Part shown: in pieces, positions 1-6,285 of the stretch | How the letters are laid out: each line of letters begins with the position of its first letter | How positions within the stretch are numbered: the stretch's first letter is position 1 | Origin: an uncultured Oscillospiraceae bacterium | Lineage (GTDB): Bacteria; Bacillota; Clostridia; Oscillospirales; Oscillospiraceae | Assembly: GCA_947629955.1 (NCBI GenBank) | Contig: CANRFT010000013.1 | Coordinates: forward strand, 1 to 51,368 | Direction: 5' to 3' | DNA: 51,368 nucleotides | Translations under genes and position numbers: made by a program | The notes under the pieces: model-generated | Told to the model about the DNA's origin: nothing | The model's input: the letters and a program-made list of their open reading frames with translations, nothing else | Database searches by the model: none

Positions 1-195
1 AACACCACCGCCAGCCGGGTGGAGCGGGCCATCCGCCACGCCATCGAGGTGGCCTGGGACCGGGGCGACCTGGAGACCCTGCAAAAGTATTTCGGCTACA
101 CCGTGTCCAACGCTAAGGGCAAGCCCACCAATTCGGAGTTCATCGCCATGATCGCCGACCGCATCTCTTTGGAGATCAACAAGCGGCGGGGATGA
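1..195 (+). CDS. spo0A: Spo0A, sporulation master response regulator (C-terminal 64 residues)
   Basis: The reading frame is open from base 1 and ends in TGA at 193-195, so only the last 64 residues are present. They contain the highly conserved end of the Spo0A DNA-binding domain: [18 protein letters not shown], then [17 protein letters not shown] and [12 protein letters not shown]. Spo0A is the phosphorelay-controlled regulator that commits Firmicutes to endospore formation by binding 0A boxes. The N-terminal receiver domain and the promoter lie outside the window. A strong intrinsic terminator follows 20 bases after the stop. Recognition is from motif memory of the family; the match is nearly word for word over this stretch. 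Confidence 0.95.
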   Translation, partial: NTTASRVERAIRHAIEVAWDRGDLETLQKYFGYTVSNAKGKPTNSEFIAMIADRISLEINKRRG

Positions 196-214
196 CCATC
201 AAAACAGCACAGCA

Positions 215-250
215 AGAGGGGCCGGCTTCCGCTGGCCCCTCTCTTTTTCT
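215..250 (+). terminator. Intrinsic terminator of spo0A
   Basis: A 12-base stem, AGAGGGGCCGGC, pairs across a TTCC loop with GCTGGCCCCTCT (one G-T pair) and is followed by CTTTTTCT. It lies 20 bases after the spo0A stop. The hairpin is almost identical to the one at 2378-2405. Confidence 0.9.
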
Positions 251-260
251 GCTTGCCCAA

Positions 261-938
261 TCACCTTTCAAAGACGCCTGTCATATCATTGACCTGCAAA
301 AAGATTCGTTCCTCCTCTTCACTATATGCAAGGACCGTAGTATTTCCGTTTTCAAAGGTTGCTATATAAGGGATAAGATCAGTGTCTGAATCCAAATCAC
401 CGGTGTATCTCTCCCATTCTCCCTCATAGCTTGTATCATTTAGTTTGAGGTAAAAGGTCCCTCCCACCTTGATATTGATATAGACATCCGCTGATGAAGT
501 CAAAGTGACCTCACCATCATCGACGATTCCCATCAAATCCCACATGCCGACAATCACATCCACGCTGGGTGTGGAATCGAGTTGCTTGCTGGGCTCTGCA
601 GTCGGTTCCTCAGACGAGACAACTTCCGGGTCAGGCTCCGCAGTTTCTACAGGTTTGAACCGCAACGCAAGCACCGCAATGACCACCAACAATACCGCTA
701 TAATGACTCCGAGAATAACAGCTCTCTTTTTATCGCCACCGCTGTCCGGAACCGGAATGATTTGCTCTCCGCCCGGCAACTGCTGGTCGGAGTTGTCCGG
801 CGCGGAAATGTTCTGGCCGTTTTCCTGCGCTTGATTGCTCAATTCTGTATCCTTAGCAATTGCGCGAACCGGCTTGCCGCACTTATCGCAGAATACCGAA
901 TCATCACTGATCTGTGCCCCACAATGCTTACAGTACAT
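261..938 (-). CDS. Zinc-ribbon single-pass membrane protein, unknown function
   Basis: 225 residues. An N-terminal zinc ribbon has two CxxC pairs (C3/C6 and C17/C20). A polar linker follows, then one transmembrane segment at about residues 72-92, and a C-terminal domain of about 130 residues rich in beta-type sequence that should lie outside the cell. The start is supported by AAAGGAG seven bases upstream. It is the last of three consecutive minus-strand genes with the same plan (zinc ribbon, linker, membrane helix), so they are probably one transcript. The C-terminal region with GMWDLMG and GTFYLKL looks like a lipocalin-type or DUF5640-like beta domain, but this is a guess. AT content is higher than in surrounding genes. 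I do not recognise a specific function. Confidence 0.85.
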   Translation of the reverse strand: MYCKHCGAQISDDSVFCDKCGKPVRAIAKDTELSNQAQENGQNISAPDNSDQQLPGGEQIIPVPDSGGDKKRAVILGVIIAVLLVVIAVLALRFKPVETAEPDPEVVSSEEPTAEPSKQLDSTPSVDVIVGMWDLMGIVDDGEVTLTSSADVYINIKVGGTFYLKLNDTSYEGEWERYTGDLDSDTDLIPYIATFENGNTTVLAYSEEEERIFLQVNDMTGVFER

Positions 939-960
939 AAAATCTCTCCTTTATTATGAT

Positions 961-1653
961 CTATGTGTCAAAATCAATGATACTCACGGAACATTGTGTA
1001 ATGGAACGGTCCTTCGAGACCGACATATGCCACTTGCAGGACTCCCCTGGCGCAAGGCCCTCATTGCCGACCGCATAAGTCCAATCCGTGTCAACGACAG
1101 TGCCCGCCCGCGTTTCAAACGCGCCCTTTATCTTTACGAACTTCACAGTGCTATTGCTGGTGTTGGTAATGGACCCCTCCGCAATGGTATAACTGCTGTT
1201 TGAGGACAGCGTGACGTTAGAAATCCTGAGCTGTGAGGGGGATACATAACTGGTATCCGCGTCATCGTCATAAATCTTATAATGTACATAGCAATAGGTG
1301 CTGTAGTCGAGCTGCCTGCTGCTACAGGATGGCACCACACACTTATGAGAATAACAATAGTCGCTGCCTGCAACCGCCTTGTTACTGCAGCCGGACTCCT
1401 GACATCTTCCCTTGCTCACCGCTAGAAAGATCACCGCAATCAGGACGACTGAGACGGCGGCTATCACAGCGATCCACTTTTTTTGAGGATCGCCTTTGAA
1501 CCTCCTGATAATGTCGGTACTTCCTGACCCGGCCGGCTCCCGCTCCGCCTTATGCTCTTGCGGCGGCACGCTGACAGCCAAGCTTTTTCCGCAACGGGGG
1601 CATACCAAATCATCCTCCGAGATCTGGGCCCCGCAATATCTGCAAAACCGCAT
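961..1653 (-). CDS. Zinc-ribbon membrane protein with FxLYD-like C-terminal domain
   Basis: 230 residues from the ATG at 1653, which has GAGAGG six bases upstream; a GTG two codons earlier is too close to that site. An N-terminal zinc ribbon (CRYCGAQ, then CPRCGKS) is followed by a linker and one transmembrane helix (AVIAAVSVVLIAVIFLAV). The next part is Cys/His-rich (CQESGCS, GSDYCYSHKC, CVVPSCS, YCYVHY) and could bind a second metal or form disulfides. The C-terminal 90 residues (LRISNVTL, GSITNTSNSTVKFVKIKG, APGESCKWHM) resemble the FxLYD/DUF3426 beta-sandwich found in many envelope proteins. It lies between two genes of the same plan with short gaps, consistent with an operon. Function unknown. 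Confidence 0.85.
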   Translation of the reverse strand: MRFCRYCGAQISEDDLVCPRCGKSLAVSVPPQEHKAEREPAGSGSTDIIRRFKGDPQKKWIAVIAAVSVVLIAVIFLAVSKGRCQESGCSNKAVAGSDYCYSHKCVVPSCSSRQLDYSTYCYVHYKIYDDDADTSYVSPSQLRISNVTLSSNSSYTIAEGSITNTSNSTVKFVKIKGAFETRAGTVVDTDWTYAVGNEGLAPGESCKWHMSVSKDRSITQCSVSIIDFDT

Positions 1654-1663
1654 AGACACCCTC

Positions 1664-2086
1664 TCAGCAGCGGAATGCGCTCAGGTCGATAGCCGCACCG
1701 ATGGCCGTAAGGATAAAACCGAGCGAAACCTCAATTGAGACCAAAAGTTCAGAGATGGCGACAATTCCCTGATACGTATATGTGTAGAAATCACCACCGA
1801 ACGAGGTGGACGAAATACTCGTTCCAGCGTTCGCAATTCTATAGATCCCAATCGCAATGAAAACGGTGCCGACAATCAGACGAATCCACTTGTCGTTGGA
1901 GCTCCCGCCTGCCACAGCTTTCTTCTTTGCAGAGTCTCTTGTCTCCGTCGGCACCTGTTTGTCTCCGCTCGCTACAGGGTCCACGCTATTTGAAGACATC
2001 TCCGCAAACTCCTTTAGATTTGTTCCGCAGGAAACGCAGAACACAGAATCCTCCTCTAACACCGCCCCGCACTTTGGACAGTTCAT
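1664..2086 (-). CDS. Zinc-ribbon membrane protein, unknown function
   Basis: 140 residues from the ATG at 2084-2086, preceded by AGAGGAG; the frame is open further upstream but that part is AT-rich and non-coding in character. The zinc ribbon (MNCPKCGAVL, VFCVSCGTNL) is followed by a polar linker and two hydrophobic segments (RLIVGTVFIAIGIYRIA and LLVSIEVSLGFILTAIGAAI), so both ends are probably cytoplasmic. It is the first gene of the three-gene minus-strand block and diverges from a small ribbon-helix-helix protein across a 107-base AT-rich gap. No specific function recognised. Confidence 0.8.
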   Translation of the reverse strand: MNCPKCGAVLEEDSVFCVSCGTNLKEFAEMSSNSVDPVASGDKQVPTETRDSAKKKAVAGGSSNDKWIRLIVGTVFIAIGIYRIANAGTSISSTSFGGDFYTYTYQGIVAISELLVSIEVSLGFILTAIGAAIDLSAFRC

Positions 2087-2112
2087 TTTTGTACTCCTCT
2101 CTTTCCTATAGT

Positions 2113-2140
2113 ATTCTAAATTCAATATCTTTTTTAGAAT
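2113..2140. promoter_or_regulatory. Inverted repeat in divergent control region
   Basis: ATTCTAAA at 2113-2120 and TTTAGAAT at 2133-2140 form a perfect 8-base inverted repeat with a 12-base spacer. It lies between the divergent zinc-ribbon operon and the ribbon-helix-helix gene, in the most AT-rich stretch of this end of the window. It could be an operator for the adjacent ribbon-helix-helix protein; this is inference from position and symmetry only. Confidence 0.35.
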
Positions 2141-2193
2141 ATTTATTATCTTATCAGAAAAGAATACAATATGCAAGAGGGGCGGTGAGTTTT

Positions 2194-2367
2194 TTGGAAA
2201 AATTTTTACCAAAAAAGCCAGAGAAGGAGGTTATCTCCATGCGTATCTCTTCTGAACTTCTTGCGGAGATCGACCGCAAAGCCGCCACTACCGATATCAG
2301 CCGTAACGAATTTATCAATCAGTGTATCAGATTTGCCCTTGCCCATTTGGACACTGACTCAAAGTAA
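2194..2367 (+). CDS. Small ribbon-helix-helix DNA-binding protein
   Basis: 57 residues if started at TTG 2194 (EKFLPKKPEKEVISMRIS). The core, EVISMRISSELLAEIDRKA followed by DISRNEFINQCIRFAL, matches the MetJ/Arc or CopG ribbon-helix-helix fold: a short beta strand, a helix with hydrophobic spacing and a final helix starting at an Asn-Glu-Phe turn. I prefer the TTG because related clostridial proteins, as I remember them, carry the EKFxPKKP leader; an ATG at 2239 with a very good AAGGAGG site would give only 42 residues and cut the beta strand. It is divergent from the zinc-ribbon operon and may repress it. Antitoxin-like size, but no toxin gene is adjacent. Confidence 0.65.
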   Translation: MEKFLPKKPEKEVISMRISSELLAEIDRKAATTDISRNEFINQCIRFALAHLDTDSK

Positions 2368-2377
2368 AGTATTATAA

Positions 2378-2405
2378 AGAGGGGCCGGCTTCCGCCGGCC
2401 CCTCT
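2378..2405 (-). terminator. Terminator hairpin between ribbon-helix-helix gene and pncB
   Basis: AGAGGGGCCGGC, loop TTCC, GCCGGCCCCTCT: a perfect 12-base stem. On the minus strand it is followed by TTATAATACTTT, so it probably terminates pncB. On the plus strand the following bases are not U-rich. It is a near copy of the hairpin at 215-242. Confidence 0.7.
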
Positions 2406-2422
2406 TGCGTCCATATCCAGTT

Positions 2423-3853
2423 TCAGTGTTTTGCCGCCAGCAGTTCCGCACGCACGTCCCACAGCTTCTGGGACAGGTCCACGTAGTAGTTGTGGGGGTT
2501 CTCGAACCGCTTGACCTCGTCCCACAGGTTGTCCACCTCGCCCAGGCAGTAGGCCCGGATGGCCTCGATGTCGGGCAGGTCGTACACCAGCTTGCCGCCC
2601 TGGAACACAGGCACCTGAAGCGGCCGGGCGGTATAGTCTGTAAAGGTTTTTCGCTTCCAGGTTGCCTCCGGGTCGAACAGCTCCAGGGGCTGGGTGAAGT
2701 CGGGCTGCTCGTCGTACACGGTGACGTAGTCGGCCATCGCTTTCCCGGTGGTATTGGAGAACAGGCGGTAGGTCTTTTTGAAATGAGGCCAGGTGACCTT
2801 GGCGGCGTTCTCGCTGATCTTGATCTTGGGGATCACCCTGCCGTCCCGCTCCTCGATGGCGGCCAGCTTGTAGACCCCGCCGAACACCGGCTCGCTCTTG
2901 GAGGTGATGAGCCGCTCGCCCACGCCGAAGCCGTCGATCTGAGCGCCCTGGTTCAGCAGGTCCCGGATCAGGTACTCGTCCAGGGAGTTGGAGGCGATGA
3001 TCTTGATGCCGGGCAGGCCCGCGTCGTCCAGCATCTTCCGGGCCCGGACGGAGAGATAGGTCAGGTCGCCGGAGTCGATGCGGATGCCGCCGGAGGTGAT
3101 GCCCATCTCCTGGAATACCCGGATAGCGTTGGGCACACCGGATTTCAGCACGTTATAGGTGTCCACCAGCAGGGTGGCCGCATGGGGATAGGTCTGACAG
3201 TAGGTCTTGAAGGCGGTGTACTCGTTGGGGAACATCTGCACCCAGGAGTGGGCCATGGTACCGGTGGCGGGGGTGCCGTAGAGGGCGTCGGCCATGGCGC
3301 AGGCGGTGCCGGCGGCCCCGGCGATGTAGGCGGCCCTGGCCCCCAGCAGGGCGCCGTCCGCCCCCTGGGCCCGGCGGGAGCCGAACTCGGACACGGCCCG
3401 GCCATCCGCCGCCCGGACGATGCGGTTGGCTTTGGTGGCGATCAGCGACTGGTGGTTCAGGGCCAGCAGCAGATAGGTCTCGATGAGCTGGGCCTGGATA
3501 GCCGGCGCCCGGACGGTGAGCATGGGTTCCCTGGGAAATACCGGGGTCCCCTCGGGCACGGCCCAGATGTCCCCTGTAAAGCGGAAATCCTTTAAGTAGT
3601 TTAGGAATCCCTCGCTGAAGCATCCTTTGGAGCGGAGATAGGCGATGTCCTCCTCGTCAAAGCGGAGGTTCTGGATGTACTGCACCGCCTGCTCCAGCCC
3701 GGCGGCGATGGCGAAGCCGCCCCCGTCGGGCACGCTGCGGTAAAACAGGTCGAAGTAGCAGATACAATCCTTCATGCCGTTCTGGTAGTAGCCGTTGCCC
3801 ATGGTCAGCTCGTAGAAGTCGGCCAGAAGGGTGTAGTTGACGTCGTGCTTCAT
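2423..3853 (-). CDS. pncB: Nicotinate phosphoribosyltransferase
   Basis: 476 residues. Converts nicotinate and PRPP with ATP to nicotinate mononucleotide in NAD salvage; cytoplasmic. Family signatures: N-terminal LLADFYELTMGNGYYQNG, the internal FGSRRAQG, and GGIRIDSGDL in the phosphate-binding barrel. Length fits the bacterial family. The frame opens at an ATG at 3889, but that ATG lies inside the TATAAT of a strong promoter, so translation must begin at MKHDVNYTLL (ATG 3853), which has AAAGGGGG upstream. Monocistronic, with the terminator hairpin at 2378-2405 downstream. Confidence 0.93.
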   Translation of the reverse strand: MKHDVNYTLLADFYELTMGNGYYQNGMKDCICYFDLFYRSVPDGGGFAIAAGLEQAVQYIQNLRFDEEDIAYLRSKGCFSEGFLNYLKDFRFTGDIWAVPEGTPVFPREPMLTVRAPAIQAQLIETYLLLALNHQSLIATKANRIVRAADGRAVSEFGSRRAQGADGALLGARAAYIAGAAGTACAMADALYGTPATGTMAHSWVQMFPNEYTAFKTYCQTYPHAATLLVDTYNVLKSGVPNAIRVFQEMGITSGGIRIDSGDLTYLSVRARKMLDDAGLPGIKIIASNSLDEYLIRDLLNQGAQIDGFGVGERLITSKSEPVFGGVYKLAAIEERDGRVIPKIKISENAAKVTWPHFKKTYRLFSNTTGKAMADYVTVYDEQPDFTQPLELFDPEATWKRKTFTDYTARPLQVPVFQGGKLVYDLPDIEAIRAYCLGEVDNLWDEVKRFENPHNYYVDLSQKLWDVRAELLAAKH

Positions 3854-3887
3854 GGCGCGAAGCCCCCTTTTATGTGAAATTGAGGCC

Positions 3888-3916
3888 ATTATACTCCTTT
3901 AGAGCGGTAAAATCAA
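3888..3916 (-). promoter_or_regulatory. SigA-type promoter of pncB
   Basis: On the minus strand, TTGATT (3911-3916), a 17-base spacer, then a perfect TATAAT (3888-3893). The expected transcript start is about 28 bases before the ATG at 3853. The promoter rules out the upstream ATG at 3889 as a start codon. Confidence 0.85.
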
Positions 3917-3925
3917 CACCTCTTT

Positions 3926-4000
3926 GTAGGGGGCGGCCCATGTGCCGCCCCTTACATTGAAACCGCCGGATCCGGGCCGCCACATGGGGCGGCCCCTACG
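3926..4000. repeat. GTAGGGG foldback repeat, copy A
   Basis: About 75 bases whose ends are inverted: GTAGGGGGCGGCCCATGTG on the left, and reading inward from the right CGTAGGGGCCGCCCCATGTG. The same terminal GTAGGGGCCG word recurs at 20206, 46919 and 51205. It lies between the convergent-side end of rubrerythrin and the pncB promoter. Confidence 0.7.
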
Positions 4001-4004
4001 TTTT

Positions 4005-4637
4005 TCAACCTTCCGCCGTGTACGGCGCCATCTCCAGCCGCACATAATACCCCTGGGAGTGCCGGCACACCGGGCACACCTGGGGGGCCGCCGCCGCGCG
4101 GACGATCTTCCCACAGTTGAGGCAGACCCACGCCCGCTCGTCCTCCTCGGCGAACAGCTTCCCCTGCTCCAGCAGGTCGGCGAACAGGCCGAACCGCTCT
4201 CCGTGGGTCTTTTCGATCTCCGCGATGAGCTCGAACTGGTGGCCGATCAGGTCGAAGCCCTCCTCCCGGGCAGTGCGGGCAAAGCCGGCGTATACCTCCT
4301 GCCATTCCTGGCACTCGTTGTGCTGGGCCGCCCGCAGGCAGGTCAGGGCGCTGTCCGTCACGTCCACCGGATAGGTGCCGTCGATCTTGATGGTCTGCCC
4401 CGCGCAGTTCCCCAGCAGGTCCAGGAACACCTTGGCGTGGGCCCGCTCCTGGTCGGCGGTGAACTCAAAGACCCGGGCGATCACTTCCAATTGCTCCTTC
4501 CGGGCGACGCCGGCGGCAAAGGTGTATCGATTCCGCGCCTGGCTCTCCCCGGCGAAGGCCCGCATCAGGTTCTCCCGGGTGCGGCTGGACATGAAATCCA
4601 CGTTCCCCTTCGTGTAGTTCTGATAAGGACTGTCCAT
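4005..4637 (-). CDS. rbr: Rubrerythrin (ferritin-like diiron domain plus rubredoxin-like domain)
   Basis: 210 residues. Rubrerythrins reduce peroxide in anaerobes, using a non-sulfur diiron centre fed with electrons through a rubredoxin-type iron site; cytoplasmic. The four-helix part shows the ligand motifs GESQARNRY, DQERAHAKVF (ExxH) and EIEKTHGERF (second ExxH). The C-terminal rubredoxin-like knuckles are VCLNCGK and VCPVCRHS. The start is the ATG at 4637 with GGGAGG eight bases upstream rather than the ATG five codons earlier. It stands alone between pncB and the divergent spoVFA, consistent with an oxidative stress gene in a strict anaerobe. Confidence 0.93.
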   Translation of the reverse strand: MDSPYQNYTKGNVDFMSSRTRENLMRAFAGESQARNRYTFAAGVARKEQLEVIARVFEFTADQERAHAKVFLDLLGNCAGQTIKIDGTYPVDVTDSALTCLRAAQHNECQEWQEVYAGFARTAREEGFDLIGHQFELIAEIEKTHGERFGLFADLLEQGKLFAEEDERAWVCLNCGKIVRAAAAPQVCPVCRHSQGYYVRLEMAPYTAEG

Positions 4638-4718
4638 GTGTGTACCTCCCAATGTTGATGGGGACAGTATGCCCGGTTTTGGGAAAAGTTTGCGGGGGCT
4701 GGTCCTTTTTTCCCTCTC

Positions 4719-4746
4719 ACCCCCTCCCCCGCCCGGTCATACACTG
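4719..4746 (+). promoter_or_regulatory. Possible SigK-type promoter of spoVFA
   Basis: ACC at 4719-4721, then 16 bases, then CATACACTG at 4738-4746. The B. subtilis SigK consensus is AC, 16-17 bases, CATANNNTA; here the last A is G. spoVF is SigK-dependent in B. subtilis, so a mother-cell promoter is expected. No SigA-type promoter was found here. Weak because the motif is short. Confidence 0.35.
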
Positions 4747-4783
4747 GAGCGATGGCATTGATCGCTGGAGGGAGGATCAGGAT

Positions 4784-5641
4784 ATGGCGAAAAACATCTG
4801 GGTGATAGGGGGCGACCCCCGGCAGGGGGCTCTGGTCCGGCTGCTGGCGGAGGACGGCCACGGAGTACACCCCTACGCCCTGGAGCGGGCGGAGGGCGTC
4901 AAATGTGAGCCGTCCATGGCCGGGGCGGACCGGGCGGACTGCGTGGTGCTGCCCCTGCCCGCTTTGGGCCCGGATGGTGCCCTCAACGCCCCCCTGTCCG
5001 GCCGGTCCCACCCGCTGGAGGATATCCTGGCCCCCCTGCGCCCCGGTCAGCTGGTGTGCGCGGGGATGGTCACAGAGCCTCTGCGGGCGGCGGCCAGGGC
5101 GCGGGGGCTGGTGCTCCGGGACTACTTCGCCCGGGAGGAGCTGGCGGTGCTCAACGCCATCCCCACCGCTGAGGGGGCCATCCAGATCGCCATGGAGGAG
5201 CTGCCCATCACCCTCCACGGGGCCAGGGTGCTGGTGATGGGCTTCGGGCGGCTGGGCCATGCCCTGGTCCCCCGGCTGAAGGGGCTGGGCGCCCATGTGT
5301 GGGTGTGCGCCCGGCGGTACGAGCAGCAGGCCGCCGCCGAGGGCATGGGGGCCGGCGTGGAGGGGATGGACCGCCTGCCCGACTGGCTCTGCGGCTACGA
5401 CCTGGTCATCAACACCGTTCCCGCCCCGGTGCTGGGGGTGGAAGAACTGGCCGCTTTGAAGGAGGGGGCCCTGGTCATCGACCTGGCCTCCCGGCCAGGA
5501 GGGGTGGACAAAGAATCCGCCGCGGCCCTGGGGGTAAAGGTCATCCAAGCCCTGTCCCTCCCCGGCAAGGCGGCCCCGGTCACCTCCGGGCGGTATATCA
5601 AGGACACCATCTATCATCTGATGGATGAACTGGAGGATTGA
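4784..5641 (+). CDS. spoVFA: Dipicolinate synthase subunit A
   Basis: 285 residues (B. subtilis SpoVFA is about 297). With SpoVFB it oxidises dihydrodipicolinate to dipicolinic acid in the mother cell; the product is pumped into the forespore and drives core dehydration and heat resistance. The N-terminus (NIWVIGGDPRQGALVRLLAE) is the family's DUF-type domain. A Rossmann NAD(P)-binding motif, VLVMGFGRLGHALVPRLKG, lies near residues 147-165, and VINTVPAP and VIDLASRPGG near 205-240 match the family. ATG 4784 has GGAGGGAGGATC upstream. Its stop is 2 bases before the spoVFB start, so the two are translationally linked. Confidence 0.93.
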   Translation: MAKNIWVIGGDPRQGALVRLLAEDGHGVHPYALERAEGVKCEPSMAGADRADCVVLPLPALGPDGALNAPLSGRSHPLEDILAPLRPGQLVCAGMVTEPLRAAARARGLVLRDYFAREELAVLNAIPTAEGAIQIAMEELPITLHGARVLVMGFGRLGHALVPRLKGLGAHVWVCARRYEQQAAAEGMGAGVEGMDRLPDWLCGYDLVINTVPAPVLGVEELAALKEGALVIDLASRPGGVDKESAAALGVKVIQALSLPGKAAPVTSGRYIKDTIYHLMDELED

Positions 5642-5643
5642 GC

Positions 5644-6228
5644 ATGGAAGACTACCGGGTGGGATTCGCCTTCTGCGGGTCCTTCTGCACCCTTTCCAAG
5701 GCCATCGCCGCCCTGGAGGCGACGGCGGCCCGCTATACACACATCGTACCCATCGTGTCGGAGGCGGTGGCGGCCACCGACACCCGCTTCGGCTCCGCCC
5801 ACGATTTCATGCGGGAGATGGAGCGCATCTGCGACAAACGGGTCATCGCCACGGTAAAGGACGCGGAGCCCATCGGCCCCAGGGGGCTGCTGGACGCGCT
5901 GGTGATCTGCCCCTGCACGGGGAACACCCTGGCCAGGCTGGCCCACGGCATCACCGACACATCCGTCACCATGGCGGCCAAGGCCCATCTGCGCAATGGC
6001 CGGCCCCTGATCATCGCCCCTTCCACCAACGACGGGCTGACCGGCTCCGCCCCCAACATCGGGGCCCTGCTGGGGCGGAAAAACGTGTATTTCGTCCCCT
6101 TCGGCCAGGACGACCCGGCGGGCAAGCCGGCCTCCCTTGTGGCGGACTTCTCCCTGGTGCCCGACGCCGTGGCCGCCGCCTTGGAGGGCAGGCAGCTGCA
6201 GCCCATTTTGACCGCCCTGCCCGCTTGA
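5644..6228 (+). CDS. spoVFB: Dipicolinate synthase subunit B (flavoprotein)
   Basis: 194 residues. Partner of SpoVFA, of the flavoprotein/decarboxylase fold. Family motifs: VGFAFCGSFCTLSKAI at the start, DALVICPCTGNTLARLAHG and GRPLIIAPSTNDGL. The ATG at 5644 is chosen because GGAGG sits seven bases upstream, inside the end of spoVFA; a TTG two codons earlier is less well placed. With spoVFA it forms the complete dipicolinate synthase operon. The -35 of the next gene's proposed promoter overlaps its stop codon. Confidence 0.93.
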   Translation: MEDYRVGFAFCGSFCTLSKAIAALEATAARYTHIVPIVSEAVAATDTRFGSAHDFMREMERICDKRVIATVKDAEPIGPRGLLDALVICPCTGNTLARLAHGITDTSVTMAAKAHLRNGRPLIIAPSTNDGLTGSAPNIGALLGRKNVYFVPFGQDDPAGKPASLVADFSLVPDAVAAALEGRQLQPILTALPA

Positions 6229-6253
6229 AACCCGCCGGAACTTGTGATACCAT
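6225..6253 (+). promoter_or_regulatory. Possible promoter of the UvrA-like gene
   Basis: TTGAAA (6225-6230), 17 bases, TACCAT (6248-6253). The -35 overlaps the spoVFB stop codon. The -10 matches four of six consensus bases. Confidence 0.35.
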
Positions 6254-6285
6254 AGGCGGCAGTACAAAAGAGCGGAGGGGTCCAG

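Noticed and set aside
2239-2367. Shorter 42-residue form of the ribbon-helix-helix protein from ATG 2239
   Set aside because: The ribosome site is excellent, but this start removes the residues before the beta strand that I recall as conserved in relatives. The TTG at 2194 is preferred, with only moderate confidence.
3887-3889. Upstream ATG as start of pncB (adds 12 residues)
   Set aside because: It lies in the perfect TATAAT of the gene's promoter, so it cannot be in the transcript.
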